35,322 nucleotides of DNA from assembly GCA_030832095.1 (NCBI GenBank), contig JAURJT010000051.1:1-35322 (forward strand), in the 5' to 3' direction. Below are positions 9,072 to 18,403 of this stretch, piece by piece (the first letter of the stretch is position 1; each line of letters opens with the position of its first letter). A program made the position numbers and the translations under genes. The notes below the pieces were generated by a model that made no database searches, was not told the DNA's origin, and saw only the letters and a program-made list of their open reading frames with translations. The DNA comes from Gammaproteobacteria bacterium (GTDB lineage: Bacteria; Pseudomonadota; Gammaproteobacteria; Burkholderiales; Burkholderiaceae_B).

Positions 9072-10433
9072 ATGATCGAATTAAACGTCCATATCAATCA
9101 GCAACCACTAGGCGTGCTGAGCAGTGACCTTGCCGACGGGCTTTTCGCATTTCAGTATCACGGCAATGAGAAATCAGAACGCACAAGGGGTTTTGCACTT
9201 AGCCCCAGACTACCGTCTACCCTGAGACAAGCTCACCCCACGCGAGAACACAGCTACGAGGTAAAAGTTTTTTTTGAAAACCTCATGCCAGAAGGACAAG
9301 GCTTAGACGACGCTTCGATACTTTATCAAGTCTCGAAAGCTAACTTAACAGGGCTACTCATTCACTTAGGACGCGACCTCGCAGGCGCACTAAGCGTAAC
9401 GACTGTCAACGCCAACGAGCACGAAGTGCGGGCCGCTGAAGCGAACATGCGACTGGTTACTCCTGCGGAGCTTTCAGAAAGAATTCGTGATCGGGCAAAC
9501 AAGTCTTTTTCTGTATGGGACGGGAAACTGCGCCTCTCCGTTGCTGGGTATCAAGACAAAATTGTAGCGTTCGAGAAACAAGCCTCTTGGTACTTCGTGG
9601 ATGGGCCTGACCTCGCCTCAAACATCATTCTTAAACCAGAGCCAAAATCTGCAGTCATGGCCGGCATGACTGGCAATGAGTTTCTGTGCATGCGTCTAGC
9701 ACGCCTAGCTGGCATTGAGGTCGCAAACGTTCGGCTCACCCATCTACCCGAACCAGTTTTAATAATCGAGCGCTTTGATCGCATCACCAGTTCAGACTTT
9801 AAAACGGTTGAGCGACTCCATGTCATCGACGGCTGCCAGGCACTTGGGCTTTCACCCGCCATGAAATATGAGAAACCCTTCGGTGTGTCACGCGACGTCA
9901 AGCATATTCGCGATGGCGCGAGCTTACCGATGCTTTTCAAGCTACTTAAACTCAGCTCACAGCCCGCCTTAGATCGCTTAAAACTACTGCGTTGGGTGAT
10001 CTTTCAGGTACTGATTGGCAACACGGATGCCCATGCAAAGAATCTTTCCTTCTTTTACGGACCAGACGGCCTGCGGCTTGCGCCGGCCTACGACCTTGTC
10101 TGCGCTCCAGCCTTCACGTCGGTGGCACTCGACGATGAATACGCAATGGGGATCGGTGACGCGTTCACCCTGAACGAGCTTAGCCCCTTAGAATGGGCCG
10201 AGTTTGCACACCAGTCTGGCTTATCTAAAAAACTAGTGGCAACAGAGCTTGCACGACTAAGCAAACGGATTTTAGTCGAACTCAATAAACTTAACACCCT
10301 AGCGGCCGAGAATCTGATTGCTGAAACAATGACCAAGTCGATCATTGGCTACATTCAACAAACGTGTCAGGCGCAGTTAACACAGGCCGTCCTGATAACG
10401 GAGGTTGATCCCGAGTTGCTCCCACTTCGATAA
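9072..10433 (+). CDS. hipA: HipA-like serine/threonine kinase toxin
   Basis: Kinase toxin of a type II toxin-antitoxin system; E. coli HipA phosphorylates glutamyl-tRNA synthetase and causes growth arrest, but the target here is unknown. The 453 residues are close to the usual 440. Visible features: the N-terminal coupling domain (about 1-110), the autophosphorylation-loop serine in RLSVAGYQDK (S156), the ATP-binding lysine in IILKPE (K188), the catalytic segment GNTDAHAKNLSF (D319, N324) and the metal-binding APAYDL (D341). All key residues are present, so the toxin looks active. The frame is open from TTG 9063, overlapping hipB, but ATG 9072 gives the normal N-terminus. Confidence 0.9.
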   Translation: MIELNVHINQQPLGVLSSDLADGLFAFQYHGNEKSERTRGFALSPRLPSTLRQAHPTREHSYEVKVFFENLMPEGQGLDDASILYQVSKANLTGLLIHLGRDLAGALSVTTVNANEHEVRAAEANMRLVTPAELSERIRDRANKSFSVWDGKLRLSVAGYQDKIVAFEKQASWYFVDGPDLASNIILKPEPKSAVMAGMTGNEFLCMRLARLAGIEVANVRLTHLPEPVLIIERFDRITSSDFKTVERLHVIDGCQALGLSPAMKYEKPFGVSRDVKHIRDGASLPMLFKLLKLSSQPALDRLKLLRWVIFQVLIGNTDAHAKNLSFFYGPDGLRLAPAYDLVCAPAFTSVALDDEYAMGIGDAFTLNELSPLEWAEFAHQSGLSKKLVATELARLSKRILVELNKLNTLAAENLIAETMTKSIIGYIQQTCQAQLTQAVLITEVDPELLPLR

Positions 10434-10609
10434 CCGATTTAAAAATTAGATTAATTCAACATCAACTAAGATATTGAATTTAAAATGATTTAATACCGAA
10501 TAGATAGTACATCTTAATATTTAAATTAGTACATCAATCCTGACGCAAGAGATCAACTACAAAGCGGCATCCGTCAAAACGAGGGCGGGGAGTATCAATA
10601 GATCACAGC
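10434..10609. other. AT-rich spacer behind hipA
   Basis: 176-bp convergent spacer between hipA and an SDR gene. The left 110 bp are strongly AT-rich. It contains a 9-bp direct repeat TAGTACATC at 10505-10513 and 10527-10535. No gene and no clear terminator hairpin is visible. Confidence 0.5.
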
Positions 10610-11392
10610 TCAATCGCCCGTAAAAGCATCGCTCGGCGCACCCCAGCTCGTATACCCGCCATCAACTGGCAACGTGACGCCAGTAATAAATGCAGCCTGA
10701 TCCGAGGCTAAAAATAACATCGCATCTGCAATGTGGCGTGGTTCGCCCATATGACCCATGGGAGTGCGTCGTTCGACAACACTCTTGTCAAGCAGCCCCT
10801 CATCTACGATGGCCTGTACTAAAGGCGTCAAGATGTAGCCAGGTGCAATCGCATTGACGCGAATACCGGCGGCACCCCATTCGCACCCTAGCGTACGGGT
10901 AATCATCGAAATGCCCGCCTTGGCGGCGCTATAAGCGTTGCGATACGTCAAACCAATGACACCAGCGATCGAACTGATATTGATGACATTGCCCTTACCC
11001 TGCTTAAGCATGTGCACTGCGCAAGCCTTAGTCATCATATAAGTGCCAGTCAGATGAATATCAAGCAACCGGCGAAAGTGCATCATGTCTTGCTCGACCG
11101 TAGGCTTCACTCGATCAGCAATACCCGCGCAATTAATCAAGACATCCACGCGCCCGTATTTTTTAATCACCGTGTCGACCACGTGATTGACCTGAGCCTC
11201 ATCGGCAACATCACAAGCTAAGCCCAAGTGCTGCGAACCCAGTTGTTGAGCAACACTCTTTGCAGCCACCTCTTGAAGGTCAGCAATCACAATCGTTGCG
11301 CCTTCTTTTGCAAAGCCATGTGCAGCAGCCAACCCGAGGCCACTTGCACCACCTGTAATTAAAACGACGTATGGTTTCAGTTCGGGATACAT
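10610..11392 (-). CDS. Short-chain dehydrogenase/reductase (SDR)
   Basis: Classical SDR oxidoreductase of 260 residues, cytoplasmic, using NAD(H) or NADP(H). The cofactor motif TGGASGLG is at about 13-20, NCAG at 87-90, and the catalytic Ser-Tyr-Lys set in INISS (S141) and YSAAK (Y154, K158). An acidic residue after the second strand (IADLQ) favours NAD(H). ATG 11392 has AGGA seven bases upstream. It is the gene downstream of a Bug receptor, only 15 bp away, and likely last in an operon that begins with the CoA-transferase at 13649. Probably oxidises a hydroxyacyl or alcohol intermediate; the exact substrate is unknown. Confidence 0.92.
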   Translation of the reverse strand: MYPELKPYVVLITGGASGLGLAAAHGFAKEGATIVIADLQEVAAKSVAQQLGSQHLGLACDVADEAQVNHVVDTVIKKYGRVDVLINCAGIADRVKPTVEQDMMHFRRLLDIHLTGTYMMTKACAVHMLKQGKGNVINISSIAGVIGLTYRNAYSAAKAGISMITRTLGCEWGAAGIRVNAIAPGYILTPLVQAIVDEGLLDKSVVERRTPMGHMGEPRHIADAMLFLASDQAAFITGVTLPVDGGYTSWGAPSDAFTGD

Positions 11393-11407
11393 GATTGTCC
11401 TTTTTTT

Positions 11408-12364
11408 TCAATTATCGAGTTTAAGATTACGTCTTTTGATCAACGCATCCCAACGACCAGCATCTTTTTTTAGAAACTCTTGAAATTCGGCGGTGGCTTG
11501 ATACATTGGCATCGCGCCCATCGCCTCTAACTGCGAAATGACCTTAGGATCTTTTAAAGACTTTTCTAAGGCATTAGACATCGTCTGAATTACAGTATCG
11601 TCTGCAGAAGCAGCCATCACCATGCCGTACCAAGCAGTGGGTATCACGCCTGTGATGCCCTGCTCCGCCAAAGTCCGCACTCCAGGCAAAAGCGCTGAGC
11701 GCTGATTGCCAATAATACCGAGTACTTTAAGTTTGTCTGCTTGTATCAAACTTTGCACACCTGGCAGATCACCAAAAAACATATCCACCCGCTTGCCAAC
11801 TAAGTCTGTAAATACCGCCGCAGCCCCCTTGTAGGGCACATGTAAGATTTTTACGTCAGCGCCTTCTTGAAACATTTCCATGCTCAGGTGCGAGGTCGCA
11901 CCGATTCCGGAAGAGCCAGCTGAATAAATTCTGGTTGAGTCTTTTTTGATTCGTGCAGCCAAATCCGCTGCATCAACAAGATCTGTTGGCGCTCCGACCA
12001 CCAACACCGAGGTGGTGTCCGTCACCAAAGAGACGGGCTTGAAATCTTTAACCGGATCGTAGCCGAGCTTAGGATCAATAGCAGGATTAATCGTCAGCGC
12101 ACCCGCGCTAGATAAAAAAAGTACGCTATTGGGTGAGGTTGAGCGGATCACGTAATTTGCAGCGATTGAGCCGCTGGCACCAGGCTTATTTTCAACGACC
12201 ACTGCTTGCTTGAGCTCAGCACCGAGCCTCTCAGCGAGTACTCGAGCAATTCGGTCTGTCGGCCCGCCCGTTGGAAACGCAACAATAATCTTCACTTGCG
12301 CGAACGCTTGAGATGACCACACAAATTGAAATAAACAATATAAAAGTAATAAATATTTTTTCAT
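11408..12364 (-). CDS. Bug-family TTT substrate-binding protein
   Basis: Periplasmic receptor of the TctC/Bug family, 318 residues, with a signal peptide ending near residue 22 (SQAFA before QVK). The ligand loops AFPTGGPTDRIAR and VENKPGASGSIA are intact, but two usual family marks are missing: the YPxRP-like stretch before the first strand and the PDGYT after the second loop (SPNSV instead). ATG 12364 has GAGG upstream. It lies between a CoA-transferase gene upstream and an SDR gene downstream on the same strand, so its ligand may be the acid those enzymes process (inference). Confidence 0.92.
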   Translation of the reverse strand: MKKYLLLLYCLFQFVWSSQAFAQVKIIVAFPTGGPTDRIARVLAERLGAELKQAVVVENKPGASGSIAANYVIRSTSPNSVLFLSSAGALTINPAIDPKLGYDPVKDFKPVSLVTDTTSVLVVGAPTDLVDAADLAARIKKDSTRIYSAGSSGIGATSHLSMEMFQEGADVKILHVPYKGAAAVFTDLVGKRVDMFFGDLPGVQSLIQADKLKVLGIIGNQRSALLPGVRTLAEQGITGVIPTAWYGMVMAASADDTVIQTMSNALEKSLKDPKVISQLEAMGAMPMYQATAEFQEFLKKDAGRWDALIKRRNLKLDN

Positions 12365-12458
12365 GCGTGGCCTCGTCGATATTTTTATAGTTGTGAACAG
12401 CTTGTAAACAGACAGTACTATTTTTTCACGTCACTTTATCAAGCGCCTAGGGCACTCA

Positions 12459-13649
12459 TCATGATTTTTTGTTACTCCGCTTGAGAACCTGCTCGGTATG
12501 TTCGCCGAGCTTGGGCGGCGGCGTCAAGTACTGCGCTGGCGTACGCGAGAGTTTTAATGGATTTCCAAGCACCTGAAGCGGCTTAGCCTCGCCCATCGCA
12601 AACTTTACGACCAGGTCAGAATGTTGAACTTGCGGATCTTCCATCACTTGACCAAGATCATTCAGTAAGCCCGCTGGCACCCCGGCTTTAGACAAGGTCT
12701 CTGTCAACGCAACCCGCCCTTGGTCGCTAAAACATTGACGCAACGCGAGCGTTAATGATTCGCGATTAACCGCGCGCGCCTCGTTGGTGGCATAGCGAAC
12801 ATCATCCGCAAATGCAGACAACCCCACTGCGTGACATAAGCTTTTAAATTGACTGTCATTTCCGACCGTAATCAAAATCGCACCGTCTTTGCAAGGAAAA
12901 ATATCACTGGGCACGATCGTAGGGTGAGCATTACCCTGCCGAGTTGGTACCACACCGGATGCAAAATAAGAGGCAGCGAGTGTTGCCATTGACGTAACTT
13001 GAACGTCAAGCAAAGATAACTCGATTTTTTGACCGACTCCGTTACGCTGCCTTTCCCAAAGCGCAGTCATAATGCCGAAGGCAGCGTAAACCCCCGTCAT
13101 GACATCCGTTAGTGCAACACCTACTCTTTGAGGGCCCGCACCTGGCAAGCCATCTTTCTCTCCGGTGACACTCATAATGCCGCCGACCCCTTGAATCACG
13201 CCATCGTAACCAGGTCGATCCGCGTAAGGGCCCGTTGTACCGTACCCTGTAATGGAGCAATAGACCATGCGGGGATTAAGTTTGCTCAACGACTCAAAAT
13301 CAAGTCCGAAACGTGTCAAGCTACCGGCTTTAAAATTTTCCACAAAAACGTCAGCAGTTTCCACCAATTTCAAAATCTCAGCTCGGTCTTCTGCCTTTGC
13401 GATATCTAGTTCGATTGACTTCTTGCCACGATTGGCGCTGCAAAAATAAGTGGCGACCCGTTCTTGTGCGCTCAGACTCACAAAAGGAGGCCCCCAACCT
13501 CGCGAGTCATCACCAACACCTGCACGTTCAATTTTGATCACCTCAGCGCCAAAATCAGACATCAGCTGAGCACACCAAGGCCCGGCGAGTACACGTGAAA
13601 GATCCAGCACTACTAGATCGTCAAGGGCGCGTTTATTAGAGTTTGTCAT
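12459..13649 (-). CDS. CaiB/BaiF family III CoA-transferase
   Basis: Family III CoA-transferase: moves CoA between an acyl-CoA donor and a free carboxylic acid. The 396 residues match the family length. The N-terminal signature LDLSRVLAGPWCAQLMSDFG (about 15-34) with GAEVIKIE, the central SITGYG, and the catalytic aspartate in GVALTDVMTG (D182) are visible. ATG 13649 is used, although no clear ribosome site precedes it. First gene of a minus-strand set with a Bug receptor and an SDR, and divergent from another Bug gene across a 92-bp AT-rich spacer that must hold both promoters. A role in activating an imported acid is plausible; the substrate is not known. Confidence 0.93.
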   Translation of the reverse strand: MTNSNKRALDDLVVLDLSRVLAGPWCAQLMSDFGAEVIKIERAGVGDDSRGWGPPFVSLSAQERVATYFCSANRGKKSIELDIAKAEDRAEILKLVETADVFVENFKAGSLTRFGLDFESLSKLNPRMVYCSITGYGTTGPYADRPGYDGVIQGVGGIMSVTGEKDGLPGAGPQRVGVALTDVMTGVYAAFGIMTALWERQRNGVGQKIELSLLDVQVTSMATLAASYFASGVVPTRQGNAHPTIVPSDIFPCKDGAILITVGNDSQFKSLCHAVGLSAFADDVRYATNEARAVNRESLTLALRQCFSDQGRVALTETLSKAGVPAGLLNDLGQVMEDPQVQHSDLVVKFAMGEAKPLQVLGNPLKLSRTPAQYLTPPPKLGEHTEQVLKRSNKKS

Positions 13650-13741
13650 TTTGTCATTTATTATTTTTCGTAGAGTTATTAATATACACTCGATGCAATT
13701 AGCGACAAAAAAAACAATCTAGCCTAGAGAGATAAAAACGT

Positions 13742-14713
13742 ATGTGCCATCGATTGATTTCAATGCTACTCATCCTAAGTGCCCTGACAATTCCTGCCGC
13801 GCGCGCTCAATCAGCCAAATGGCCCTCGGCTCCAGTGCGCATCGTTGTCGCCTACCCAGCCGGTGGTCCAAATGACCTCATCGCTCGGGCGATTGGCCAA
13901 CAGCTCACAGCCGCCTATCAGCAACCAGTGATCATTGAAAATCGCCCTGGCGCAAGCGGTACCATCGGCAGTGAATATGTTGCGCGTGCTACACCTGACG
14001 GCTACACACTAATGTTGACGGCAACGACACACTCAATGGTCAATGCACTGTATGACAAGTTATCTTACGATGCAGATAAGGATTTCACGGCGATTACGAA
14101 GGTAGGTCAAAGCTCTTTAGTACTTGTCGTAAACCCAGAACTTCCTGTTCGGTCAGTCAATGAACTCATTACCCTCGCCAAAGCGTCACCCGGAAAATTT
14201 GCGTTTGCCTCAACCGGCGGCGGCTCGACCCCACATCTGGCAGGTGAAATGTTCAGGTTAGCCACAAACCTTGACCTGATCCACGTACCTTATAAAGGCA
14301 GTGCACCAGCCATCGTTGATCTGCTTGGTGGACAGGTCCAGATCATGTTCGAAACAATGCCATCGGCTGCACCTCACATTAAATCTGGAAAGCTGCGACC
14401 GATCGCCGTCACAACAAGCACACGTAGCGCAGAAATGCCCGAGTTACCAACGATTAATGAAGCTGGCCTGCCTGGATATGAGGTCTCTGTCTGGTGGGGT
14501 GTTGTAGGACCGGCCAAGATCCCGGACACGGTTGCAGACCAGATTAGCCAAGCGGTGAATAAAACTCTCACCACCCCCGAAATTCGAGAGAGGTTCTTAA
14601 AATACTCAATCGAACCGGTTGGCACCTCGCCCAATCAGTTTCAGGTTGCTCTGCAGAACGACATCAAGAAGTACGCCAAAATTATTAAAGACGGAAACAT
14701 TCGAGCAAACTGA
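13742..14713 (+). CDS. Bug-family TTT substrate-binding protein
   Basis: Periplasmic carboxylate receptor, 323 residues. Signal peptide about 1-22 (ends AARA before QSAKWP). It carries the full set of family motifs: AYPAGGPNDLIARA, IENRPGASGTIGS and PDGYT. AGAGAG lies a short distance before ATG 13742. The gene stands alone on the plus strand, divergent from the CoA-transferase operon and convergent with the GldG-like gene, so its regulation may be shared with the divergent operon. Confidence 0.93.
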   Translation: MCHRLISMLLILSALTIPAARAQSAKWPSAPVRIVVAYPAGGPNDLIARAIGQQLTAAYQQPVIIENRPGASGTIGSEYVARATPDGYTLMLTATTHSMVNALYDKLSYDADKDFTAITKVGQSSLVLVVNPELPVRSVNELITLAKASPGKFAFASTGGGSTPHLAGEMFRLATNLDLIHVPYKGSAPAIVDLLGGQVQIMFETMPSAAPHIKSGKLRPIAVTTSTRSAEMPELPTINEAGLPGYEVSVWWGVVGPAKIPDTVADQISQAVNKTLTTPEIRERFLKYSIEPVGTSPNQFQVALQNDIKKYAKIIKDGNIRAN

Positions 14714-14776
14714 AGCGCTGTAAAGGCGACAACGTTTTGGGTATGTTGTATATCCGTTTCAAGGTAGCTGCCGGAT

Positions 14777-14855
14777 CGTTCTAGAGTCGTTCTAGCGTCC
14801 TTCAGCGATCGTTCTAGATTCGCTCAAGAACCGTTCTAGGATCCGCTCTAGGATC
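14777..14855. repeat. Seven-unit 11-bp tandem repeat rich in CTAG
   Basis: Imperfect tandem units start at 14777, 14788, 14799, 14810, 14821, 14832 and 14844, a period of 11 bp except one 12-bp step. The best unit is CGTTCTAG plus three variable bases. Units 1, 2, 4 and 6 keep CGTTCTAG, unit 7 has CGCTCTAG, and units 3 and 5 are degraded (CCTTCAGC, CGCTCAAG). Five CTAG tetramers fall within 71 bp. The repeat lies between two convergent genes. Function unknown. Confidence 0.75.
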
Positions 14856-14885
14856 TTGACAGAAGTTCAAGCTTAGGAAATCATC

Positions 14886-14920
14886 GCAAGACTGTAGAAC
14901 TAGCCCCGAGACAGTCTTGC
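14886..14920. terminator. Possible bidirectional terminator hairpin
   Basis: Perfect 10-bp inverted repeat: GCAAGACTGT at 14886-14895 and ACAGTCTTGC at 14911-14920, with a 15-base loop. It lies between the convergent ends of a Bug gene and the GldG-like gene, the right place for a shared terminator. No T-run follows on either strand, so intrinsic termination is uncertain. Confidence 0.4.
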
Positions 14921-14942
14921 AAGCGAACAATCGTCAAACCAA

Positions 14943-16904
14943 TTAACGCGTTTGACGACGCCGATAGAACATCAAACCAAACGCCAACACCACCAGCAAT
15001 GCTGGGATCAAAGCAATGTTCAGCACTTTGATCCAAAACTGCAGTGCCTCACTATCCGCCCTGAGATCTTTACGAACGTCTTTTAATTCACGACGCTTCT
15101 CGGCGGCAACCTTACGAAAGCGATCGACTTCAGCCTGCTGCTCTTTGGTTAAGATCGCGGCACCCGCAGCTGCGCCAGGTACGGGTGCAGTTTTTTGTAG
15201 CGCCTGCAACTTTTCTTGAGTTGCCTGCAGGCTATCCTGGATGTCTTTAATTTTTTCTGTGTAAGCCTGTTGAGCACGAGTCTCCATTTCTTTGATCACT
15301 GTGAATGGACGCGTTGCACTTTGCCTTGTACGCAGTGAAATCAACGCAGCATCGCCAGCGTACTGATCAACCAAAGCCTGTACAAACGCCAAGTTACCGT
15401 TGATCGGATACACCAGACGTTGGCCAAGCAAGTCTTGAATCTGCACGGCAGCGCCGTCGTTAATAAAATCAGTGTCAGCAATCAAGACCAAAGAATTATC
15501 TGCAGTGCCTTTGGCGATATGCGGTGCAAACACCTCGGGCACCTCTTCTTCCGGTTTTTTAGCGGTGTCAGTTGGTGCGGCTGCCGACTCAGCTGCGGGC
15601 TTATCCTCACCGGCAGGCTTGTCTTTGGCTGCCTCGCCTTCAGGCTTTTTCTCTGGCTTAGGCTTGGGCGGACGACCGTCTGGGAAGGCGGTATTGAACT
15701 TGCCTTGCAGACGTAGCGCAATCGGCAATTCTTGACCCCCAGCTTTAAAGCCAGCCGTCGCCTTGTCGCCACGATCTTGGCCGCGCGCGGCCTCGATTAA
15801 GGCAGAGTACTTTGATGAATGCATCAAAACTTCTTGCTTGATGCCAGCGACTGGCTGACCACTAAAGGCACCAATGAATGGAAACAAAGTCCCACCCAGG
15901 CGTGCCGTGGCCACGTCGGTTTGATCATAAGCAGAGTCGTTTAGGCTCAGCAGCGTTGGCAGCGCGCTTGGGCCTTTGCCAACCATGTACTGCATGTCTG
16001 AGAGCATCTTGGTGGTGTCAAGCGAAATACCCCACGCCTTGGTCAGTCTTTCAAGGTTTGAGGGGATGCCGGTTGGCTCCATCCCGCGTTGGCCCGGCGC
16101 AACATCAAAAAAGGCGAACGGATCCAGCAAGGCAATCAGTTTGCCACCACGCATCACGAACTGATCAATACTATATTCAGCATGCTCGGTGATGCCACGC
16201 GGATGATGAACCAACAGTACCTTGACCTGTGGATCAATATCTTTGCCATCCATCGGCACCTGAACGACTTTGTAATCTCGCTCAAGTTCTGAAATAAATA
16301 CTTGTTTAGGTGAAGGTGGTACACCCATCATAGGGAAACCAGAATTACCGAATACTGGCATCGGGCTCATGACCCCTAACACCGTCTTCTCTTTTTCAGT
16401 CACACTCGCAATGGCACGCGTGATGTCGTACTCAAGCAAACGCTCGCGATCCATTGCGATGTTAGACATTGCCGACTTACGATCGCCCTGCTTAACGGCG
16501 AGGCCTAAATAGAAACGATCTCCATTATCAAGGGATTGTGCCTGGACGCCATCAAGCGTGGCAGTTTCTTCTTGATCAGAGTCAGGCTGAGGATCAGAGA
16601 GCTCGATTGAGATTTTTCCACCGCTTGCATTACGGTATTCGATCAACAAGTCTTGCACTCGACGACCGTAGCCCTTTAACACTAAGGGCATACCCGCTTC
16701 AGACTGAGAAAAATAAAACCGAATTGTGATCGGCGCTTCTAATTTTTTTAACAGCTCGCGAGTACCCTCGGACAGGGTATAACTTTTAGCTTGCGTCAAA
16801 TCTACACGCGAGTAATAAAAGTACGCAAAGACATTGACCGCGACCAAACTGGCGACGGCCAGCGCGATCACGACAAAAGAGTTTCGATATAAACGATTCA
16901 GCAT
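14943..16904 (-). CDS. GldG-like auxiliary protein of ABC transporter
   Basis: Membrane-anchored auxiliary component of an ABC-2 type export system related to Bacteroidetes GldG; in proteobacteria the role is unknown and not tied to gliding. The protein has 653 residues: an N-terminal membrane helix (about 10-32), a large extracytoplasmic GldG-type domain, a low-complexity Pro/Lys/Glu/Ala linker at about 408-462, a coiled-coil stretch (about 555-625, rich in Gln, Lys and Glu) and a C-terminal helix followed by YRRRQTR. ATG 16904 has AAGGGG five bases upstream and is preferred to GTG 16910. It starts 9 bp after the permease stop, showing a tight operon. Confidence 0.87.
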   Translation of the reverse strand: MLNRLYRNSFVVIALAVASLVAVNVFAYFYYSRVDLTQAKSYTLSEGTRELLKKLEAPITIRFYFSQSEAGMPLVLKGYGRRVQDLLIEYRNASGGKISIELSDPQPDSDQEETATLDGVQAQSLDNGDRFYLGLAVKQGDRKSAMSNIAMDRERLLEYDITRAIASVTEKEKTVLGVMSPMPVFGNSGFPMMGVPPSPKQVFISELERDYKVVQVPMDGKDIDPQVKVLLVHHPRGITEHAEYSIDQFVMRGGKLIALLDPFAFFDVAPGQRGMEPTGIPSNLERLTKAWGISLDTTKMLSDMQYMVGKGPSALPTLLSLNDSAYDQTDVATARLGGTLFPFIGAFSGQPVAGIKQEVLMHSSKYSALIEAARGQDRGDKATAGFKAGGQELPIALRLQGKFNTAFPDGRPPKPKPEKKPEGEAAKDKPAGEDKPAAESAAAPTDTAKKPEEEVPEVFAPHIAKGTADNSLVLIADTDFINDGAAVQIQDLLGQRLVYPINGNLAFVQALVDQYAGDAALISLRTRQSATRPFTVIKEMETRAQQAYTEKIKDIQDSLQATQEKLQALQKTAPVPGAAAGAAILTKEQQAEVDRFRKVAAEKRRELKDVRKDLRADSEALQFWIKVLNIALIPALLVVLAFGLMFYRRRQTR

Positions 16905-16913
16905 GATCACCCC

Positions 16914-17657
16914 TTAACCCGCACGATGACCGCGCAAGACCACACCTGTGGCAAATAACGAAAAAGCCGAAATAGACACGAAATAAATGACATCACGGCT
17001 ATCCAGAATCCCCTTTTGGAAACCATCAAAATGGGATAAGACTGAAAACCCTGCCATCACCTCAATCCCTTGTGGTCCAATCCAGCGCCCGACTAAATCT
17101 AAGATGGGCGGAAACCCAAGCAGATTGAGAAGCAGGCAAATCATGATTGAAAAAATGAAGGCAATCACTTGATTGCGGGTGCAGGCCGAGGCCAGCGAGG
17201 CAATCGACAAATAGGTACCCGCAAGCAACGCACAACCAACATAACCAGCCAAGATCGTGCCGTTATCAGGCGAACCCAACCAATTCACAGTGAGCACCAT
17301 CGGAAAGCTCAACGCAATCGCCAAAATCAAAAAAGCCCACGACGCTAAAAACTTGCCCAAGATTGCCTGCCAAGGAGCGATCGGCATCGTCAACAACAAT
17401 TCGATCGTGCCTAAGCGATGCTCTTCAGACCACAAACGCATGCCGACTGCGGGCACTAAAAACAAAAAGAGCCAAGGCATCCAGTTAAAAAACGCGGCCA
17501 ACGATGCATCGCCACGCTCAAAAAAACCGCCGAAGGTGAAGGTAAAAATCCCTGCCAATAACAGGTAGGCAATTAAAAACACAAACGCTAAGGGTGACTC
17601 AAAATAAGCCCGCCATTCTCTGGCTGCAATGGCTCGAGTCGCTGAAAAGATATTCAT
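16914..17657 (-). CDS. ABC-2 type permease, GldF-like
   Basis: Inner-membrane permease of 247 residues with about six predicted hydrophobic helices, including FVFLIAYLLLAGIFTF near the N-terminus. The segments WRAYFESPLAFVFL and MRLWSEEHRLGTIELLLTMP are characteristic of the ABC-2/GldF group. GGAG precedes ATG 17657, which lies 2 bp after the stop of the ATPase gene. With that ATPase and the GldG-like protein downstream it should form one exporter or membrane complex. The substrate is unknown. Confidence 0.9.
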   Translation of the reverse strand: MNIFSATRAIAAREWRAYFESPLAFVFLIAYLLLAGIFTFTFGGFFERGDASLAAFFNWMPWLFLFLVPAVGMRLWSEEHRLGTIELLLTMPIAPWQAILGKFLASWAFLILAIALSFPMVLTVNWLGSPDNGTILAGYVGCALLAGTYLSIASLASACTRNQVIAFIFSIMICLLLNLLGFPPILDLVGRWIGPQGIEVMAGFSVLSHFDGFQKGILDSRDVIYFVSISAFSLFATGVVLRGHRAG

Positions 17658-17659
17658 GA

Positions 17660-18403
17660 TTAGGCTCCGGAGTGTGAAGCGGTTTGGCGCTCGGCGCCAG
17701 TGACTTCACGAAAATAGTCGTCAATTCTTCCGGTTTTGGATCTTGACTTGAATTCGTCAGGCGTACCTTGCGCCACGATGCGCCCTTGAGCAATGATCAC
17801 AGCGCGGCTACACACGGCCTCAACCTCTTCTAGTACATGCGTCGAGATAATGATCGACTTGGTACGCCCCATTTCACGGATCAGCTGACGCATGTCGTGC
17901 TTTTGATTTGGATCTAAGCCATCTGTGGGTTCATCTAAGATCAACACCTCAGGATCGTGGATCAAAGACTGCGCCAAGCAGGTGCGTTGGCGAAAACCTT
18001 TTGACAAGGTATCAATCGTTTGCCTGAGAACGTTCTGCAACTGGCAAAGCTCAATCACGCGATCGACAGCATTTTGCTTGTCTACACCGGTGAGGCCACG
18101 GATATCAGCGGCGAAACGCAAAAATGACAGCACAGTCATATCTTGATAAGAAGGCGCCGATTCGGGTAAATAGCCAATCTTGCGCTTGGCCGAAATGGGA
18201 TCCTTCAACACGTCAAAGCCGCAGACCGAGATCGAACCACCTGTTGGCGGAATGAAGCCAGTGATCATCCGCATCGTGGTGGATTTGCCGGCGCCGTTAG
18301 GGCCTAAAAACCCTAGAACTTCGCCTTGACCGACTTCTAAAGACAAGTCATCAACCGCCAACTTGCCTTTGAAGGATTTTGATAAATGCTGGATCTTAAT
18401 CAT
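17660..18403 (-). CDS. ABC transporter ATPase, GldA-like
   Basis: ATP-binding subunit of 247 residues that drives the GldF-like permease. Walker A is GPNGAGKST (about 34-42), the ABC signature is LSKGFRQRTCLAQ, Walker B is VLILDEPTDGLDPNQ, and the switch histidine lies in IIISTHVLEE. It is first in the three-gene minus-strand operon (ATPase, permease, GldG-like) with spacings of 2 and 9 bp. GAGAG lies before ATG 18403. The signature serine and all catalytic residues are intact. Confidence 0.94.
   Translation of the reverse strand: MIKIQHLSKSFKGKLAVDDLSLEVGQGEVLGFLGPNGAGKSTTMRMITGFIPPTGGSISVCGFDVLKDPISAKRKIGYLPESAPSYQDMTVLSFLRFAADIRGLTGVDKQNAVDRVIELCQLQNVLRQTIDTLSKGFRQRTCLAQSLIHDPEVLILDEPTDGLDPNQKHDMRQLIREMGRTKSIIISTHVLEEVEAVCSRAVIIAQGRIVAQGTPDEFKSRSKTGRIDDYFREVTGAERQTASHSGA

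Noticed and set aside
14777..14855. CRISPR array
   Set aside because: Units are 11 bp, contiguous and without spacers, and no cas genes are present.
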